64,000 bases of DNA, taken from the NCBI RefSeq assembly GCF_000429905.1, contig NZ_AUCT01000009.1, positions 144,725 through 208,724 of the forward strand, written 5' to 3'. Positions 1 to 9,606 of the stretch are shown piece by piece (within the stretch, counting starts at the first letter, position 1; each line of letters opens with the position of its first letter). Below the pieces are notes generated by a model that saw nothing but the letters and a program-made list of their open reading frames with translations, searched no databases and had not been told where the DNA came from. Made by a program: the position numbers and the translations under genes. Origin of the DNA: Desulfatibacillum aliphaticivorans DSM 15576. GTDB taxonomy: Bacteria > Desulfobacterota > Desulfobacteria > Desulfobacterales > Desulfatibacillaceae.

Positions 1-1
1 T

Positions 2-1876
2 CAGCTCAAAAGCATGGGCGCGGTGGGCATTGTTATTTTTATTGTTATCTTTATTACTCTGGGCTCCAAGGCTGCGTTTGGCTTCCTGGTTGGCGCCGTG
101 GCTTCTTTCATCGCCGGTTATGTCGGCATGAGAGTTTCCGTTATCGCTAACGTGCGTGTGGCCGAATCCGCCAAAAAGGGTTTGTCCGCTGCTCTGAGCC
201 TGGCTTTCCGCGGTGGCGCCGTCACCGGTATGATGGTCGCCTCTCTGGCGCTGACCGCTGTTGCCGGTTACTACACCATCCTGATGCAGGCCGGCGGCGA
301 ACATGCCGCTCGCGAAGCTGTGACCGCTCTGGTTGCCCTGGGTTTTGGTGGATCTCTGATCTCCATTTTTGCTCGTCTTGGCGGCGGTATCTTCACCAAG
401 GGCGCTGACGTGGGCGCTGACTTGGTTGGTAAAGTGGAAGCCGGCATCCCCGAAGACGATCCGCGCAACCCCGCCGTTATCGCTGACAACGTCGGCGACA
501 ACGTCGGCGACTGCGCCGGTATGGCTGCTGACCTGTTCGAGACCTACGGCGTGACCGCTGTGGCAGCTATGCTGCTGGGCCACCTGCTGTACCCCAACTT
601 TGAACTGGCCACCACCTTCCCGCTGGTTCTTGGCGCCATCTCCATTTTCGCTTCCGCCATCGCCATTTTCTTTGTGCGTCTTGGCTCCAACAGCGAATAC
701 ATCATGGGCGCTCTGTACAAAGGCATGTTCGGCGCTGCCATTCTGGCCGGCATCGCCTTCTACTTTGTCATCCAGAAAATCTGGGTGGGCAACGAAATCC
801 CGGCCATGAACATTTTCTACGCTACCCTGGTCGGTCTGGTGCTGACGGTTCTCATCGTTATCATCACCGAATTCTACACAGGCATCTACACTCCTGTTAA
901 GACCGTTGCCCAGGCTTCCGTAACGGGTCATGGCACCAACATCATTGCTGGTCTCGGCGTTTCCATGCAGGCTACTGCTGCTCCTGTTATCGCCATCTGC
1001 GCCGCCATCTGGTTGGCATATAATTTTGCCGGCCTGTACGGCATTGCTATGGCCGCCATGTCCATGCTGTCCATGACCGGTATGGTCATCGCAGTTGACG
1101 CTTACGGCCCCATTACCGACAACGCCGGCGGCATCGCTGAAATGGCTGAAATGGACGAATCCGTCCGCGCCGTCACCGATCCCCTGGATGCTGTTGGTAA
1201 CACCACCAAGGCTGTCACCAAGGGTTACGCCATCGGCTCCGCCGGTCTGGCTGCTCTGGTTCTGTTTGCTTCTTACGTGTTTGAATTCCAGATTCAGGGC
1301 GGCAAAGGCGCTAGCGCCATCGCCTTCGATCTGTCCGATGTTGACGTCATCATCGGTCTGTTTATCGGCGGCCTGCTGCCTTACCTGTTCGCTTCCATGG
1401 CCATGATGGCTGTTGGCCGCGCAGGCGGCGCTGTTGTTGAAGAAGTTCGTCGTCAGTTCCGCGAAATTCCTGGAATCATGGAAGGCACCGGCAAACCTGA
1501 CTACGCTGCTTGCGTTGACATCGTCACCACTTTCGCTCTGAAAGAGATGATGGTCCCCGCCATCCTGCCCGTGCTGGCTCCTGTTGTTGTGGGCCTGCTG
1601 CTTGGCAAGGTTGCTCTGGGCGGCCTGCTTATCGGCTCCATCATCACCGGTGTGTTCGTGGCTATCTCCATGACCACGGGCGGCGCTGCATGGGACAATG
1701 CCAAGAAATACATCGAAGACGGCCACCTGGGCGGCAAGGGCTCCGACGCCCATAAAGCCGCCGTTACCGGCGACACCGTAGGCGACCCCTACAAAGACAC
1801 CGCCGGCCCGGCTGTCAACCCCATGATCAAGATCCTGAACGTTGTTGCTCTGCTCATGGTGCCTTTCCTGATCTAA
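2..1876 (+). CDS. hppA: membrane H+-translocating pyrophosphatase, 5' end outside window
   Basis: Integral membrane pump that couples hydrolysis of pyrophosphate to ion export. The reading frame is open to the window edge; counting from the first Met (base 14) 620 residues are visible, against roughly 670-700 for the family, so the N-terminal helix or two are missing. The substrate motif DVGADLVGKVE lies near residue 131, followed by the acidic DNVGDNVGDCAGMAADLFE signature, with many hydrophobic segments throughout. The segment GNTTKAVTKG has Lys (K399 here) where K+-dependent enzymes have Ala, so this should be the K+-independent proton-pumping type. Pyrophosphate is produced by sulfate activation and by acyl-CoA synthetases such as the one at 47.1 kb, which suits this gene set. 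A terminator follows directly. Confidence 0.95.
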   Translation, partial: QLKSMGAVGIVIFIVIFITLGSKAAFGFLVGAVASFIAGYVGMRVSVIANVRVAESAKKGLSAALSLAFRGGAVTGMMVASLALTAVAGYYTILMQAGGEHAAREAVTALVALGFGGSLISIFARLGGGIFTKGADVGADLVGKVEAGIPEDDPRNPAVIADNVGDNVGDCAGMAADLFETYGVTAVAAMLLGHLLYPNFELATTFPLVLGAISIFASAIAIFFVRLGSNSEYIMGALYKGMFGAAILAGIAFYFVIQKIWVGNEIPAMNIFYATLVGLVLTVLIVIITEFYTGIYTPVKTVAQASVTGHGTNIIAGLGVSMQATAAPVIAICAAIWLAYNFAGLYGIAMAAMSMLSMTGMVIAVDAYGPITDNAGGIAEMAEMDESVRAVTDPLDAVGNTTKAVTKGYAIGSAGLAALVLFASYVFEFQIQGGKGASAIAFDLSDVDVIIGLFIGGLLPYLFASMAMMAVGRAGGAVVEEVRRQFREIPGIMEGTGKPDYAACVDIVTTFALKEMMVPAILPVLAPVVVGLLLGKVALGGLLIGSIITGVFVAISMTTGGAAWDNAKKYIEDGHLGGKGSDAHKAAVTGDTVGDPYKDTAGPAVNPMIKILNVVALLMVPFLI

Positions 1877-1914
1877 TCGCACCCGCGGATCACACGTGAT
1901 CTAAGCAGTACCCC

Positions 1915-1951
1915 GGGGCTGGCGCCTTGCGCGCCGGCCCCGATTTTTTTT
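1915..1951 (+). terminator. rho-independent terminator after hppA
   Basis: An 11-bp GC-rich stem (GGGGCTGGCGC paired with GCGCCGGCCCC, one G-T pair) with a 5-nt loop is followed by eight T. It lies about 40 bases after the hppA stop. Confidence 0.9.
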
Positions 1952-1990
1952 AGCCCCGCCTAATTGTTTATTTCTGATATTTTCCGGCTG

Positions 1991-2023
1991 TTGCATCAAT
2001 CCATTTTTTGTGATATATATATT
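1991..2023 (+). promoter_or_regulatory. probable sigma70 promoter for the CarD-family gene
   Basis: TTGCAT at 1991-1996 and an AT tract TATATATATATT at about 2014-2023 are spaced as a -35/-10 pair (about 17 bases). The site lies after the hppA terminator and about 125 bases before the next start codon. Confidence 0.45.
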
Positions 2024-2149
2024 ATGTTAGGCCGGTGTGACAACTGGCGCCCGCGTTTTTGGGCGGGGTGAGCGGGCTTCGGTTTCCGTGGTATGGGAAT
2101 TGGAAGCCTCTTGTATTTTAATGCGAACAGTAAAATTTAGGTGAATATA

Positions 2150-2683
2150 ATGAGCGAAAATCTGCAGGTAAATTCAAACCAGGACGCCTCGGAGGAATAT
2201 ACCTTTTCCGTCAATGACCTGGCCGTTTACCCTGCGCACGGGGTGGGTCGCATTGAGGCTGTCGAGACCCGCACCATTGGCGGAGAAAAACAAAGTTTTT
2301 ATATAATGCGGATCCTGGAAAATGACATGGTCATCATGATTCCCACCCAAAACGTGGAATCGGTGGGCCTGCGTGAAGTCATTCGCAAAGGCGATGTGTC
2401 CCAAGTTTACGCCATTTTAGGCGAAAAGGAAATCCCCCCCGACAATCAAACATGGAATCGCCGTTACAGGGATTATATGGAAAAAATCAAGACCGGCAGC
2501 CTTTTTGAGGTGGCCGGCGTGTTTAGGGACCTTTACCTGCTCAAGGTCACCAAAGACCTTTCCTTTGGAGAACGCAAACTTTTGGATACGGCGCAAACGC
2601 TTTTGCTCAAAGAACTTTCCATTGCCAAAAGCTGCACCGAAGAAGTGATTATGTCGGAAATTGAATCCCTGCTCGAGTCCTAA
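2150..2683 (+). CDS. CarD/CdnL-family transcription regulator
   Basis: 177-residue cytoplasmic protein. The N-terminal part (FSVNDLAVYPAHGVGRIEAV) is the RNA-polymerase-interacting Tudor-like domain of the CarD_CdnL_TRCF family. The C-terminal half is helical and charged, as in CdnL, which binds the polymerase beta subunit and stabilises open complexes at rRNA promoters. I chose ATG 2150 because TTTAGGTG sits about 8 bases ahead; an in-frame GTG at 2141 would add three residues. It has its own promoter-like sequence, and rluD follows after 60 bases, probably co-transcribed. The family call is firm; the exact regulon cannot be told. Confidence 0.9.
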   Translation: MSENLQVNSNQDASEEYTFSVNDLAVYPAHGVGRIEAVETRTIGGEKQSFYIMRILENDMVIMIPTQNVESVGLREVIRKGDVSQVYAILGEKEIPPDNQTWNRRYRDYMEKIKTGSLFEVAGVFRDLYLLKVTKDLSFGERKLLDTAQTLLLKELSIAKSCTEEVIMSEIESLLES

Positions 2684-2743
2684 CTCCTGGCAGGCAAGGC
2701 CGCTCCCCGGGCTCAGCGCATCCAAAGGGGAAGAATCAAGCCC

Positions 2744-3709
2744 ATGACGGGTGATCAAACTTACCAATTCAAAGTTCAAAATAAAGAACAGGGACAAAGG
2801 CTGGACGCTTTTGTCCCTGTTCATTGTAAGGACCTCTCCAGAAACGCCTGCGCCCGGCTCATACGCCAGGGCCTCGTTACAGTGGACAAGTCCGTCAAGA
2901 AGCCTTCCTATGTTTTAAAGCCAGGAGAAATGGTCTCCGTAACCGTGCCTGAGCCTGAGACGGCGGATATTGTCGCTCAGGACATGGACCTGGCCATCCT
3001 TTATGAGGATAGGGATATTGTGGCGGTGAACAAGCCGCCGGGCATGGTGGTGCATCCGGCCCCGGGTCATAGCAGCAATACCCTTGTGAACGCTCTCCTG
3101 GCTCACTGCAAGGACCTTTCCGGTATAGGAGGGGTGCAGAGGCCGGGCATCGTCCACAGGCTGGATAAGGACACCTCAGGGGTGATTCTGGCGGCCAAGA
3201 ACGACGCCGCCCACGCCGGGCTGTCCGAACAGTTGGCCCAAAGGCGTGTGGAAAAATTCTATCTGGCCCTTGCCCATGGAGTCATCAAGGAGGACACGGG
3301 CGTTATAGACCTCCCCCTGGCCCGCCATCCTTCGGACAGAAAGCGCATGCACGTTTCCACTCCGGCCAAAGGCAGGGAGGCCTTAAGTCTGTGGACGGTA
3401 AAGGAGCGTTTTTTAGACGCGACCTTTGTAAAGGTGCAGATTAAAACCGGCCGGACCCATCAGATCCGGGTGCATTTGGCGGCGCTCCATCATCCGGTGA
3501 TTGGCGATACGGTGTATGGGGGCAGGAAAAAGCGCGGCCGTTTGCCCGCCTCCGTCCTGGGCAAGGCGCCGCCGCCGGAGCGTCAAATGCTTCACGCCCA
3601 CATCGTGTCGTTCACCCATCCCGTGACAGGGGAAAAACTGACCCTGACCGCTCCCTTGCCTCAAGACATGGCCCAACTATTGGAGGCGCTCCGGGAGAGC
3701 CCAAAATAG
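2744..3709 (+). CDS. rluD: RluD-type 23S rRNA pseudouridine synthase
   Basis: 321 residues. Residues about 17-75 form an S4 RNA-binding domain (RLDAFVPVHCKDLSRNACARL). The catalytic domain follows with the RluA-family motif HRLDKDTSGV; the nucleophilic Asp is D141. Later KTGRTHQIRVHLAALHHPV is the conserved substrate-loop region. Family members isomerise specific uridines in helix 69 of 23S rRNA. Length and domain order match RluD rather than the shorter RluA, which lacks S4. The GGGGAAG before ATG 2744 serves as ribosome site. No terminator is visible in the 187 bases to the convergent aminotransferase gene. Confidence 0.93.
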   Translation: MTGDQTYQFKVQNKEQGQRLDAFVPVHCKDLSRNACARLIRQGLVTVDKSVKKPSYVLKPGEMVSVTVPEPETADIVAQDMDLAILYEDRDIVAVNKPPGMVVHPAPGHSSNTLVNALLAHCKDLSGIGGVQRPGIVHRLDKDTSGVILAAKNDAAHAGLSEQLAQRRVEKFYLALAHGVIKEDTGVIDLPLARHPSDRKRMHVSTPAKGREALSLWTVKERFLDATFVKVQIKTGRTHQIRVHLAALHHPVIGDTVYGGRKKRGRLPASVLGKAPPPERQMLHAHIVSFTHPVTGEKLTLTAPLPQDMAQLLEALRESPK

Positions 3710-3896
3710 CAGATTGGCCGACTGATACCCAGTTGTGATCATTCGAGTAATTTGCGCTTTCATTCAGGTAGTTCTGAAGGACGATTTCATGGGCACGATA
3801 CTTATCTCCACGGTCTTGCTCAGCAAGTTGCATGACTGTCGGGGGGATAAGTTCATTTCCCCAGAAATTTCAAGCGCCCTTTGAATCCGCCTTTTC

Positions 3897-5168
3897 TTAA
3901 AACTGGTTCAAAAACGTGGATATGCGTTCGCATCCATGAACCAGGTTGGGGAAGACTTCTTCCATATACTCTTCCGTGACGTGGTGTCTGCCAGGCCAGG
4001 TGTCCAGGGCTTGCTGCCCGTCGAAATCCACTCCCGCCACCCGGACGCCCAGGTTGGTGGCCGGCAGGTAGAAGTCCGATCCCGGCAGCACGGCCACCCC
4101 CACCTCCTCCAACAAGGCATGGGACAAGGAAGCCGCGGTGATGACGTTTTTTTTGGCCAGTTGGCTTCTGAACTTGTCAAAATCCGGAAAGGCGTAAAAG
4201 GCGCCGGCGGGCCTGGGACAGTTCAGGCCCATGTCCGTGAACTCATCATGCAGATAATGCATGACGTGGCGGTAGATGTCCCGGGTTTTTTGCACAAAGG
4301 GCCGGACGTTTTCAAAATCGCCGTAAGCGGCCAGGGCCGCGTGCTGGATGGGCGCGCTCACTGCGCTGAAGGTTTCGCTGATTACGGCTTTCAACGAATT
4401 CATGACCAGTTCCAGGGAGTCCGGTATCAAAGCCACGCCCAAGCGATAGCCGCCGGCTGCAAAGGATTTGGACAGGCCGCCGGATACGATGGTTCCCTCG
4501 GGATAATGGAGAGCCAGGCTGCTCATGGCCCATTTATCGTATTCAAGCATGGCGTAGATTTCGTCGGATATGACGATCACCTGATAGGCCTTGCAGATTT
4601 CGGCAAGCTCCTTGATTTCCTTTTCGTGGTACAAGGCGCCGGTGGGGTTGTTGGGATTGTTGAAAATAAGCAGCTTTTGCTTTTGCCCCGCTTCGTAGCA
4701 CGCCTTATCCAGGGCTTCCGGGGTGAGGCGGTAGTTGTACTCCCGATTGGTGGGAATGGTGATGATTTCCTTGCCCCTGAGGGCGGCCTGTGGGCCGTAG
4801 CTGACCCAACTGGGCACAGGAACCAGCAGGGGCCCCTCCACCAGGTAGATGATCTCAAAAATCAACTCCTTGCTTCCCGGCCCCACGCACACATTGGAAG
4901 ACAGAAAGTCGTATCCGAATTCCTTGTTATAGAACCCTGCGACAGCCTCGCACAATTCCGGCAATCCCTGGGTGGGCAGGTAATCTTTTTTGTCCGTGTT
5001 TTCGGCCAGGGCCTTTTGTATGACTTCCGGCACCGGAAACGGGGATTGGCCAAACCCGAAATGAACAATGTCCTTTCCCTGCTTACGCAGTTCTTTGGCC
5101 CTTAAATTAATGGCCAGGGTTGCGGATTCCTTAAGGCTTAACACCAGCGGGTTCAATACTGGTCTCAT
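3897..5168 (-). CDS. class I/II PLP-dependent aminotransferase
   Basis: 423 residues, fold type I. The cofactor lysine is K234 in SGGLSKSFAAGGYRLGV; NNPNNPTGALY and SDEIYAML are the usual PLP-ring and Asp/Tyr motifs. The best match by eye is the aspartate/aromatic aminotransferase group (AspC/AraT-like), and the exact amino donor cannot be read from sequence. The gene stands alone on the minus strand, convergent with rluD and followed by a plain 187-base spacer. The 389-residue frame on the opposite strand is a shadow. Confidence 0.9.
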   Translation of the reverse strand: MRPVLNPLVLSLKESATLAINLRAKELRKQGKDIVHFGFGQSPFPVPEVIQKALAENTDKKDYLPTQGLPELCEAVAGFYNKEFGYDFLSSNVCVGPGSKELIFEIIYLVEGPLLVPVPSWVSYGPQAALRGKEIITIPTNREYNYRLTPEALDKACYEAGQKQKLLIFNNPNNPTGALYHEKEIKELAEICKAYQVIVISDEIYAMLEYDKWAMSSLALHYPEGTIVSGGLSKSFAAGGYRLGVALIPDSLELVMNSLKAVISETFSAVSAPIQHAALAAYGDFENVRPFVQKTRDIYRHVMHYLHDEFTDMGLNCPRPAGAFYAFPDFDKFRSQLAKKNVITAASLSHALLEEVGVAVLPGSDFYLPATNLGVRVAGVDFDGQQALDTWPGRHHVTEEYMEEVFPNLVHGCERISTFLNQF

Positions 5169-5507
5169 GGTTTACTCCTGATTACGCTTCGTTTTGATGC
5201 TTTGATATTTTTTCACCTTCTCCGCCTGGGCGGAGCCTCATTGTCCACGCCGTTCGCCGTTCGGCCTGAACCGGCAGTTGCTACCATCGTCGGCGCCGGA
5301 ATTCAACTCCTAATCCGGCTTAGGGGCCATCATCCTTATCCCATTGGCTCAGGTCAACTTATTCGTTGACTTTATTTAGTTTTCCCACGAGGTGTTGTGG
5401 AGGGATAAATCAGGTCATGAAGGATTAGTGGAAACGCAAAAAAAAACCGGAGAAAAAGCTGTGCGCCTTCCCTCCGGCTTTAGGATTCAATCGTCGTTTA
5501 AAGGGAC
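5169..5507. other. intergenic region with short palindromes
   Basis: No gene is supported here. It holds two perfect inverted repeats, CTCCGCC/GGCGGAG at 5220-5235 and GTCAAC/GTTGAC at 5353-5370, and the upstream region of the minus-strand aminotransferase gene. The first palindrome is about 50 bases upstream of that start codon and could be an operator. The terminator of the next minus-strand gene lies at its far end. Confidence 0.5.
5438..5480 (-). terminator. rho-independent terminator of the FGE-like gene
   Basis: Read on the minus strand, CCGGAG...CTCCGG forms a stem followed by a run of nine T. It lies about 30 bases after the stop codon of the FGE-like gene. Confidence 0.75.
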
Positions 5508-6299
5508 TTACTCAATGTCCTTGACCAGGCGAAGGCCGATGAATTTTTGTGGGCTCAGGCTGTTGCTCCGGTAGGCCGAAGAACAGAACTTGGCCTTGGA
5601 ATACCATCCGCCGCCGCGAATGACTCTCGCCGTTTTCTTCACTTTAGCGTCAGGCTGGAATCCTTTCGGGTCCACGGAAGGGGCATCCTTGTAGTAGTCC
5701 TGTCCATAATAGTCCTGGCACCATTCAAACACATTGCCGTAAATGTCGTACAAACCCCAGGGATTGGGCTTCAACTGCCCCACCGGGTTGGTGAATTTTG
5801 AATTGCCGTAATACCATGCATACTCGCCTAAGCGGGAGGCGTCGTCCCCAAAAAAATAAGCGGCGGCCGTGCCGGCCCGGGCGGCGTATTCCCATTCCGC
5901 CTCCGTGGGAAGCCGGTATGTCTTGGTTCCTTCTTTTTCATTGAGCTTGAGCAAAAAGAGCTCCACATCAGCGTACGAAACCTGCTCTACAGGATTGTTG
6001 GGGTTGCTCAGCTTTGACGCATCCTGCCCCATGATTTCCGCCCATTGCTTCCGGGTCACCTCATACTTGCCCATGAAAAAAGGTTTTGTAATCGTGATCT
6101 TATGTTCCGGCTGGGCGTCTTCAAACTCTTCTCCTTCAGGCGCTCCCATTGTAAACGCGCCTGCCTCGATTTTTATAAACTCCATCCCGGATGAGTCGGT
6201 GAACTCATTTTGCCCCGCAAAAAGATTGGCGGGAGATAACAGCAAGCCCACCACCGCCAAAACGCAACCCACGGTAAAAATACTGATGCTTTTTTTCAC
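5508..6299 (-). CDS. secreted FGE-sulfatase (SUMF1) domain protein, not a true FGE
   Basis: 263 residues from GTG 6299, chosen because GGGAGG lies 6 bases ahead and the product then begins with a clean signal peptide (KKSISIF, a hydrophobic stretch to about residue 25, cleavage after LFA). The rest is one formylglycine-generating-enzyme-like domain: MEFIKIEAGAFTMG, YEVTRKQW, RLPTEAEWEYAARAG, NVFEWCQDYY, RVIRGGGWYS. True FGEs carry two active cysteines five residues apart; here the first is Ser (S234) and only C239 remains, so sulfatase activation is unlikely. Such domains often act as C-type-lectin-like binding modules. No sulfatase gene is nearby. Confidence 0.85.
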   Translation of the reverse strand: MKKSISIFTVGCVLAVVGLLLSPANLFAGQNEFTDSSGMEFIKIEAGAFTMGAPEGEEFEDAQPEHKITITKPFFMGKYEVTRKQWAEIMGQDASKLSNPNNPVEQVSYADVELFLLKLNEKEGTKTYRLPTEAEWEYAARAGTAAAYFFGDDASRLGEYAWYYGNSKFTNPVGQLKPNPWGLYDIYGNVFEWCQDYYGQDYYKDAPSVDPKGFQPDAKVKKTARVIRGGGWYSKAKFCSSAYRSNSLSPQKFIGLRLVKDIE

Positions 6300-6538
6300 A
6301 TTTTCCTCCCAAGACCATTTTAAAAATCCGGCGCGCACAGGTTGCAATTTTTTATACAATCAGGCTTACAATAATTTTTACCTTAATAACCTGTGAGCGC
6401 CGTACAGAATAAAAGTTATGAACACCGTTTCGGCCTGCCAAGGCGCACTGGATGGACACCCCGTTCAGCCGATGAAGCTACGATAATCAATCCTCCTTTG
6501 GAATGCAAGCGGCAAAGCGCGAAAACGCACGCCCCGCG

Positions 6539-9448
6539 CTATTTGCCAAAGAAATGCCTCCAGGCGGCCATGACTTTTTGCCGGACCTCCTCCACCTCTT
6601 CCAGCGGGACCATGGCGGGCTTGTCCTCCCGGGCCAGGGCGTGAACGTGCCCGCGCAACGCCAGATAGGCCTCCTTGAGGGAGGTCGCCATGGTTTCAGG
6701 CATCAATTGAGCGGCGGTGACGGCTTCCAAAAGACGCATGTTGTCGGTCCAGTCGGTCAGACTGGGCGTGTCGTGCGCCCGGGAGAGGACCAGGTATTGG
6801 ACCAGGAATTCTATGTCTACAATCCCTCCGGGGCCCTGTTTGATGTCAAAAAGCCCTTTTTCCTTTTTTTCCAGTTCTTTTTTCATGAGGTTGCGCATTT
6901 TGACAACCTCCGCCTTGAGGGTTGTATCGTTGCGGAAGGTGCACAGCACTTCGCGCCGGATTTTAAAAAACCGGCTGGCCATGGCCACGTCTCCGGCTAC
7001 CGGCCTGGCTCTGACAAGGGCCTGGTGCTCCCAGGTCCGAGCCTGATTGCGCTGATAATCCTGAAAAGCGTCCACATGGCTGACCAGCAATCCGCCGCCG
7101 CCGCTGGGGCGCAGGCGCATGTCGGTTTCGTAGCAGACCCCGGAGGGCGTGTGGGCGCCCAGGATGTGAATCACCCTTTGCCCCAGACGGGCGAAAAAGG
7201 CGCCGTTATACAAAGGATTGGAGCTTTTGGTCATTTCCCCGGTAATGCCTGCATGAAGAAATACCATGTCCAGATCGGAGCCGTAGCTTAATTCAATGCC
7301 GCCCAGCTTGCCGTAAGCCACCACGGAAAATCCGCGCTGGCACTGGCCGGAGTTCAGTTGGCAGGTGGGCTCGCCGTGTTTTTTCACCACGTGATTCCAG
7401 GCCATGTCCAGGGACTTGGTCAGAATACACTCGGCGATTTCCGTCAGATGGTCGCTCACCCGCATGAGAGGCAGGGCGCCGGTGACGTCGGCGGCGATCA
7501 CCCGCAACACGTTCACCTGCTTGAACATGCGGAGCTGCTCCAGGAATTCCTCTTCGTCCTCGGGGTCGAGCCCTCGCAGACGGAGATGAAGTTCCCTGTC
7601 CAGCTCCCATCTTCTGAGAGGCGTGTACAAAATCCCCGGATCCATCAACTCGTCCAGGAGGGCGGGATACCGGGTTACCAGGGATGCGATCAAGGGGCTG
7701 GAGTCGCATAGCTTGACCAGGCGCTCCAAAACCTCCGGGTTTTCCACCAGCAGGGAAAGGTAAGCCGTCCTGCGGATGACCGCTTCCACCAGGGTCAGGA
7801 CCCGTTTCAGGGCGACTTCCGGCTGGTCGGCCTTGCCGGCCTCGGCCAGGACCGAAGGGATCAGGCGGTCAAGCTGCAATCGGGCGTGTTCGGACAGGCT
7901 GCGGCCCTGGGGGGATTTTTTCAGGTCCGAAACCATTTTTTCCGCCTGCTCCGGGTCGTCAAAGCCGGCCAGAGCCAGCATTTCCACGGCCTGCTCCACG
8001 GGAACGGTCTGGTGCCAGACCCACAACAAAGCCTGGTCCTCCCCCACACTGGGCCGCTTTTCCTCCGGGTCGGCCAGCAACTCCTCAAAATGGAATTGCA
8101 CCTTGTCGCGATGCCTGGCCAGGACGTGTTCGAAATCCTCCCAGGCGAAATAGCCCATGGACAGGGACAAACACATTTGCTCGGTCTGGGTTCGGGGGAT
8201 TTTATGCTCCTGCCGGTCGGCGAATTCCTGGATGCGGTTTTCCGTCTTGCGAAGAAGGATGTAACCTTCTTTCAAATCCTCGCAAACGTCCAAGGGCAGC
8301 AATTTATTCTCGCTGAGCAGATCCAGGATTTTCATGATGCCCGGCTCCTGCAAGACGGGCAAAACCCCGCCCCGGAGCAATTGCATGACCTGCCCCACAA
8401 ACTCAATCTCCCGGATGCCGCCGGGGCCGATTTTTATGTCATGCTCCAGGCCTTTGCGCTTTACTTCCAGGGAAATCATGCGTTTCATTTCCCGAAGCGC
8501 CTCAAAAACCGTGTAATCCAGATATTTCCGGTATAGGAAGGGCTTGAGAATCCGCAACAGATCCATGCCTGCTTTAATGTCCCCGGCCACGGGGCGGGCC
8601 TTGATCCAGGCGTACCGCTCCCACTCGCGCCCCTGAAACTCGTAATACTGCTCCATGGCGCTGAACGGCATGACCATGGGGCCGTTGGCTCCGTCGGGAC
8701 GCAGGCGCATGTCCACGCGAAACACCTGGCCCAGGTCCGTCTTGGCGCCGATGACCTTGATAAGGTCTTTGCAGAGTTTGGTGAAATACTCCAGGTTGGT
8801 GACGCTTTTCTCGCCGCCCTGGGTGGTTCCGGTATGCTTGTAGGAGAAAATCAGGTCGATGTCCGACGAAAAATTCAGCTCCTGGGCGCCCAGCTTGCCC
8901 ATGCCCATGACCACCAGGCCGACTTTTTGCCCTTCGGGCCCCGTGGGAACGCCCCATTTGGGAGTCATCCAGTCCGAAAGCACGGCCTGGGCTTTGTCAA
9001 TGCACGCCCTGGCCAAGGCGCTCAAGCTGTGCAGGGTCCGGAAAAGATCGTCCCAGCCAGCCAGGTCCCGCCAGGCGATGCGCACCATCTCCCGGTTGCG
9101 GAAACGCCGGAGCGCGGCCATGAGCCCGTCCTTGTCCTCCACGCCCCGGCAAAACTGATCCAGGGCGCTGCGCATTTGGGCCTCGGCGCTTACGGACCGC
9201 AGGTCCGCTTTTGCCAGATCGCAAAACTCCCCGGTGAACCTTTGCGCGTATTGGTAAACAAAATCGCTGCACGTAAAAACAAGAGGCAGCGAAGATAGCA
9301 CCTGTTCGTTGAAAGGGGGCTCCAGCCCCTTGGCTTCCAACTCCTCTGCAAACGCGTCCACGCGTTCTTCCATCCTGCCCATTAACGCGGCCGGCAGTTC
9401 CACGGCCTTCACCTGCTCCGCCCAGTCTGAATAACTTTGGTTCTTCAA
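6539..9448 (-). CDS. glnE: bifunctional glutamine synthetase adenylyltransferase/adenylyl-removing enzyme
   Basis: 969 residues, normal for GlnE. Two nucleotidyltransferase domains are visible: GMGKLGAQELNFSSDIDLIF near residue 190 and YGKLGGIELSYGSDLDMVFL near residue 690, each followed by a helical GlnD-UR/UTase domain. They transfer AMP to, and remove it from, glutamine synthetase in response to PII signals. Translation probably starts at TTG 9448, with GAGGAA just ahead. It is a single-gene unit here with no glnA or glnB nearby. Confidence 0.96.
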   Translation of the reverse strand: MKNQSYSDWAEQVKAVELPAALMGRMEERVDAFAEELEAKGLEPPFNEQVLSSLPLVFTCSDFVYQYAQRFTGEFCDLAKADLRSVSAEAQMRSALDQFCRGVEDKDGLMAALRRFRNREMVRIAWRDLAGWDDLFRTLHSLSALARACIDKAQAVLSDWMTPKWGVPTGPEGQKVGLVVMGMGKLGAQELNFSSDIDLIFSYKHTGTTQGGEKSVTNLEYFTKLCKDLIKVIGAKTDLGQVFRVDMRLRPDGANGPMVMPFSAMEQYYEFQGREWERYAWIKARPVAGDIKAGMDLLRILKPFLYRKYLDYTVFEALREMKRMISLEVKRKGLEHDIKIGPGGIREIEFVGQVMQLLRGGVLPVLQEPGIMKILDLLSENKLLPLDVCEDLKEGYILLRKTENRIQEFADRQEHKIPRTQTEQMCLSLSMGYFAWEDFEHVLARHRDKVQFHFEELLADPEEKRPSVGEDQALLWVWHQTVPVEQAVEMLALAGFDDPEQAEKMVSDLKKSPQGRSLSEHARLQLDRLIPSVLAEAGKADQPEVALKRVLTLVEAVIRRTAYLSLLVENPEVLERLVKLCDSSPLIASLVTRYPALLDELMDPGILYTPLRRWELDRELHLRLRGLDPEDEEEFLEQLRMFKQVNVLRVIAADVTGALPLMRVSDHLTEIAECILTKSLDMAWNHVVKKHGEPTCQLNSGQCQRGFSVVAYGKLGGIELSYGSDLDMVFLHAGITGEMTKSSNPLYNGAFFARLGQRVIHILGAHTPSGVCYETDMRLRPSGGGGLLVSHVDAFQDYQRNQARTWEHQALVRARPVAGDVAMASRFFKIRREVLCTFRNDTTLKAEVVKMRNLMKKELEKKEKGLFDIKQGPGGIVDIEFLVQYLVLSRAHDTPSLTDWTDNMRLLEAVTAAQLMPETMATSLKEAYLALRGHVHALAREDKPAMVPLEEVEEVRQKVMAAWRHFFGK

Positions 9449-9606
9449 GATTCCTCGGTGTTGGAGACATCAAAAGGTTTATTTGCTGCACATGTCGTTA
9501 TTTTTTAAGCCCTTTCACCCTACTTAATCAAGGAAAAGATAGGCAAGAAAAAACAGTTTACCACGCAAAAGGCGCTTATAGAAAGGAAGGGAGGGAAATT
9601 CGCCCC

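Noticed and set aside
3936..5105. 389-residue open frame on the plus strand
   Set aside because: It lies wholly antisense to a clear aminotransferase with intact motifs; its product has no recognisable domain and a composition typical of antisense frames in GC-rich DNA.
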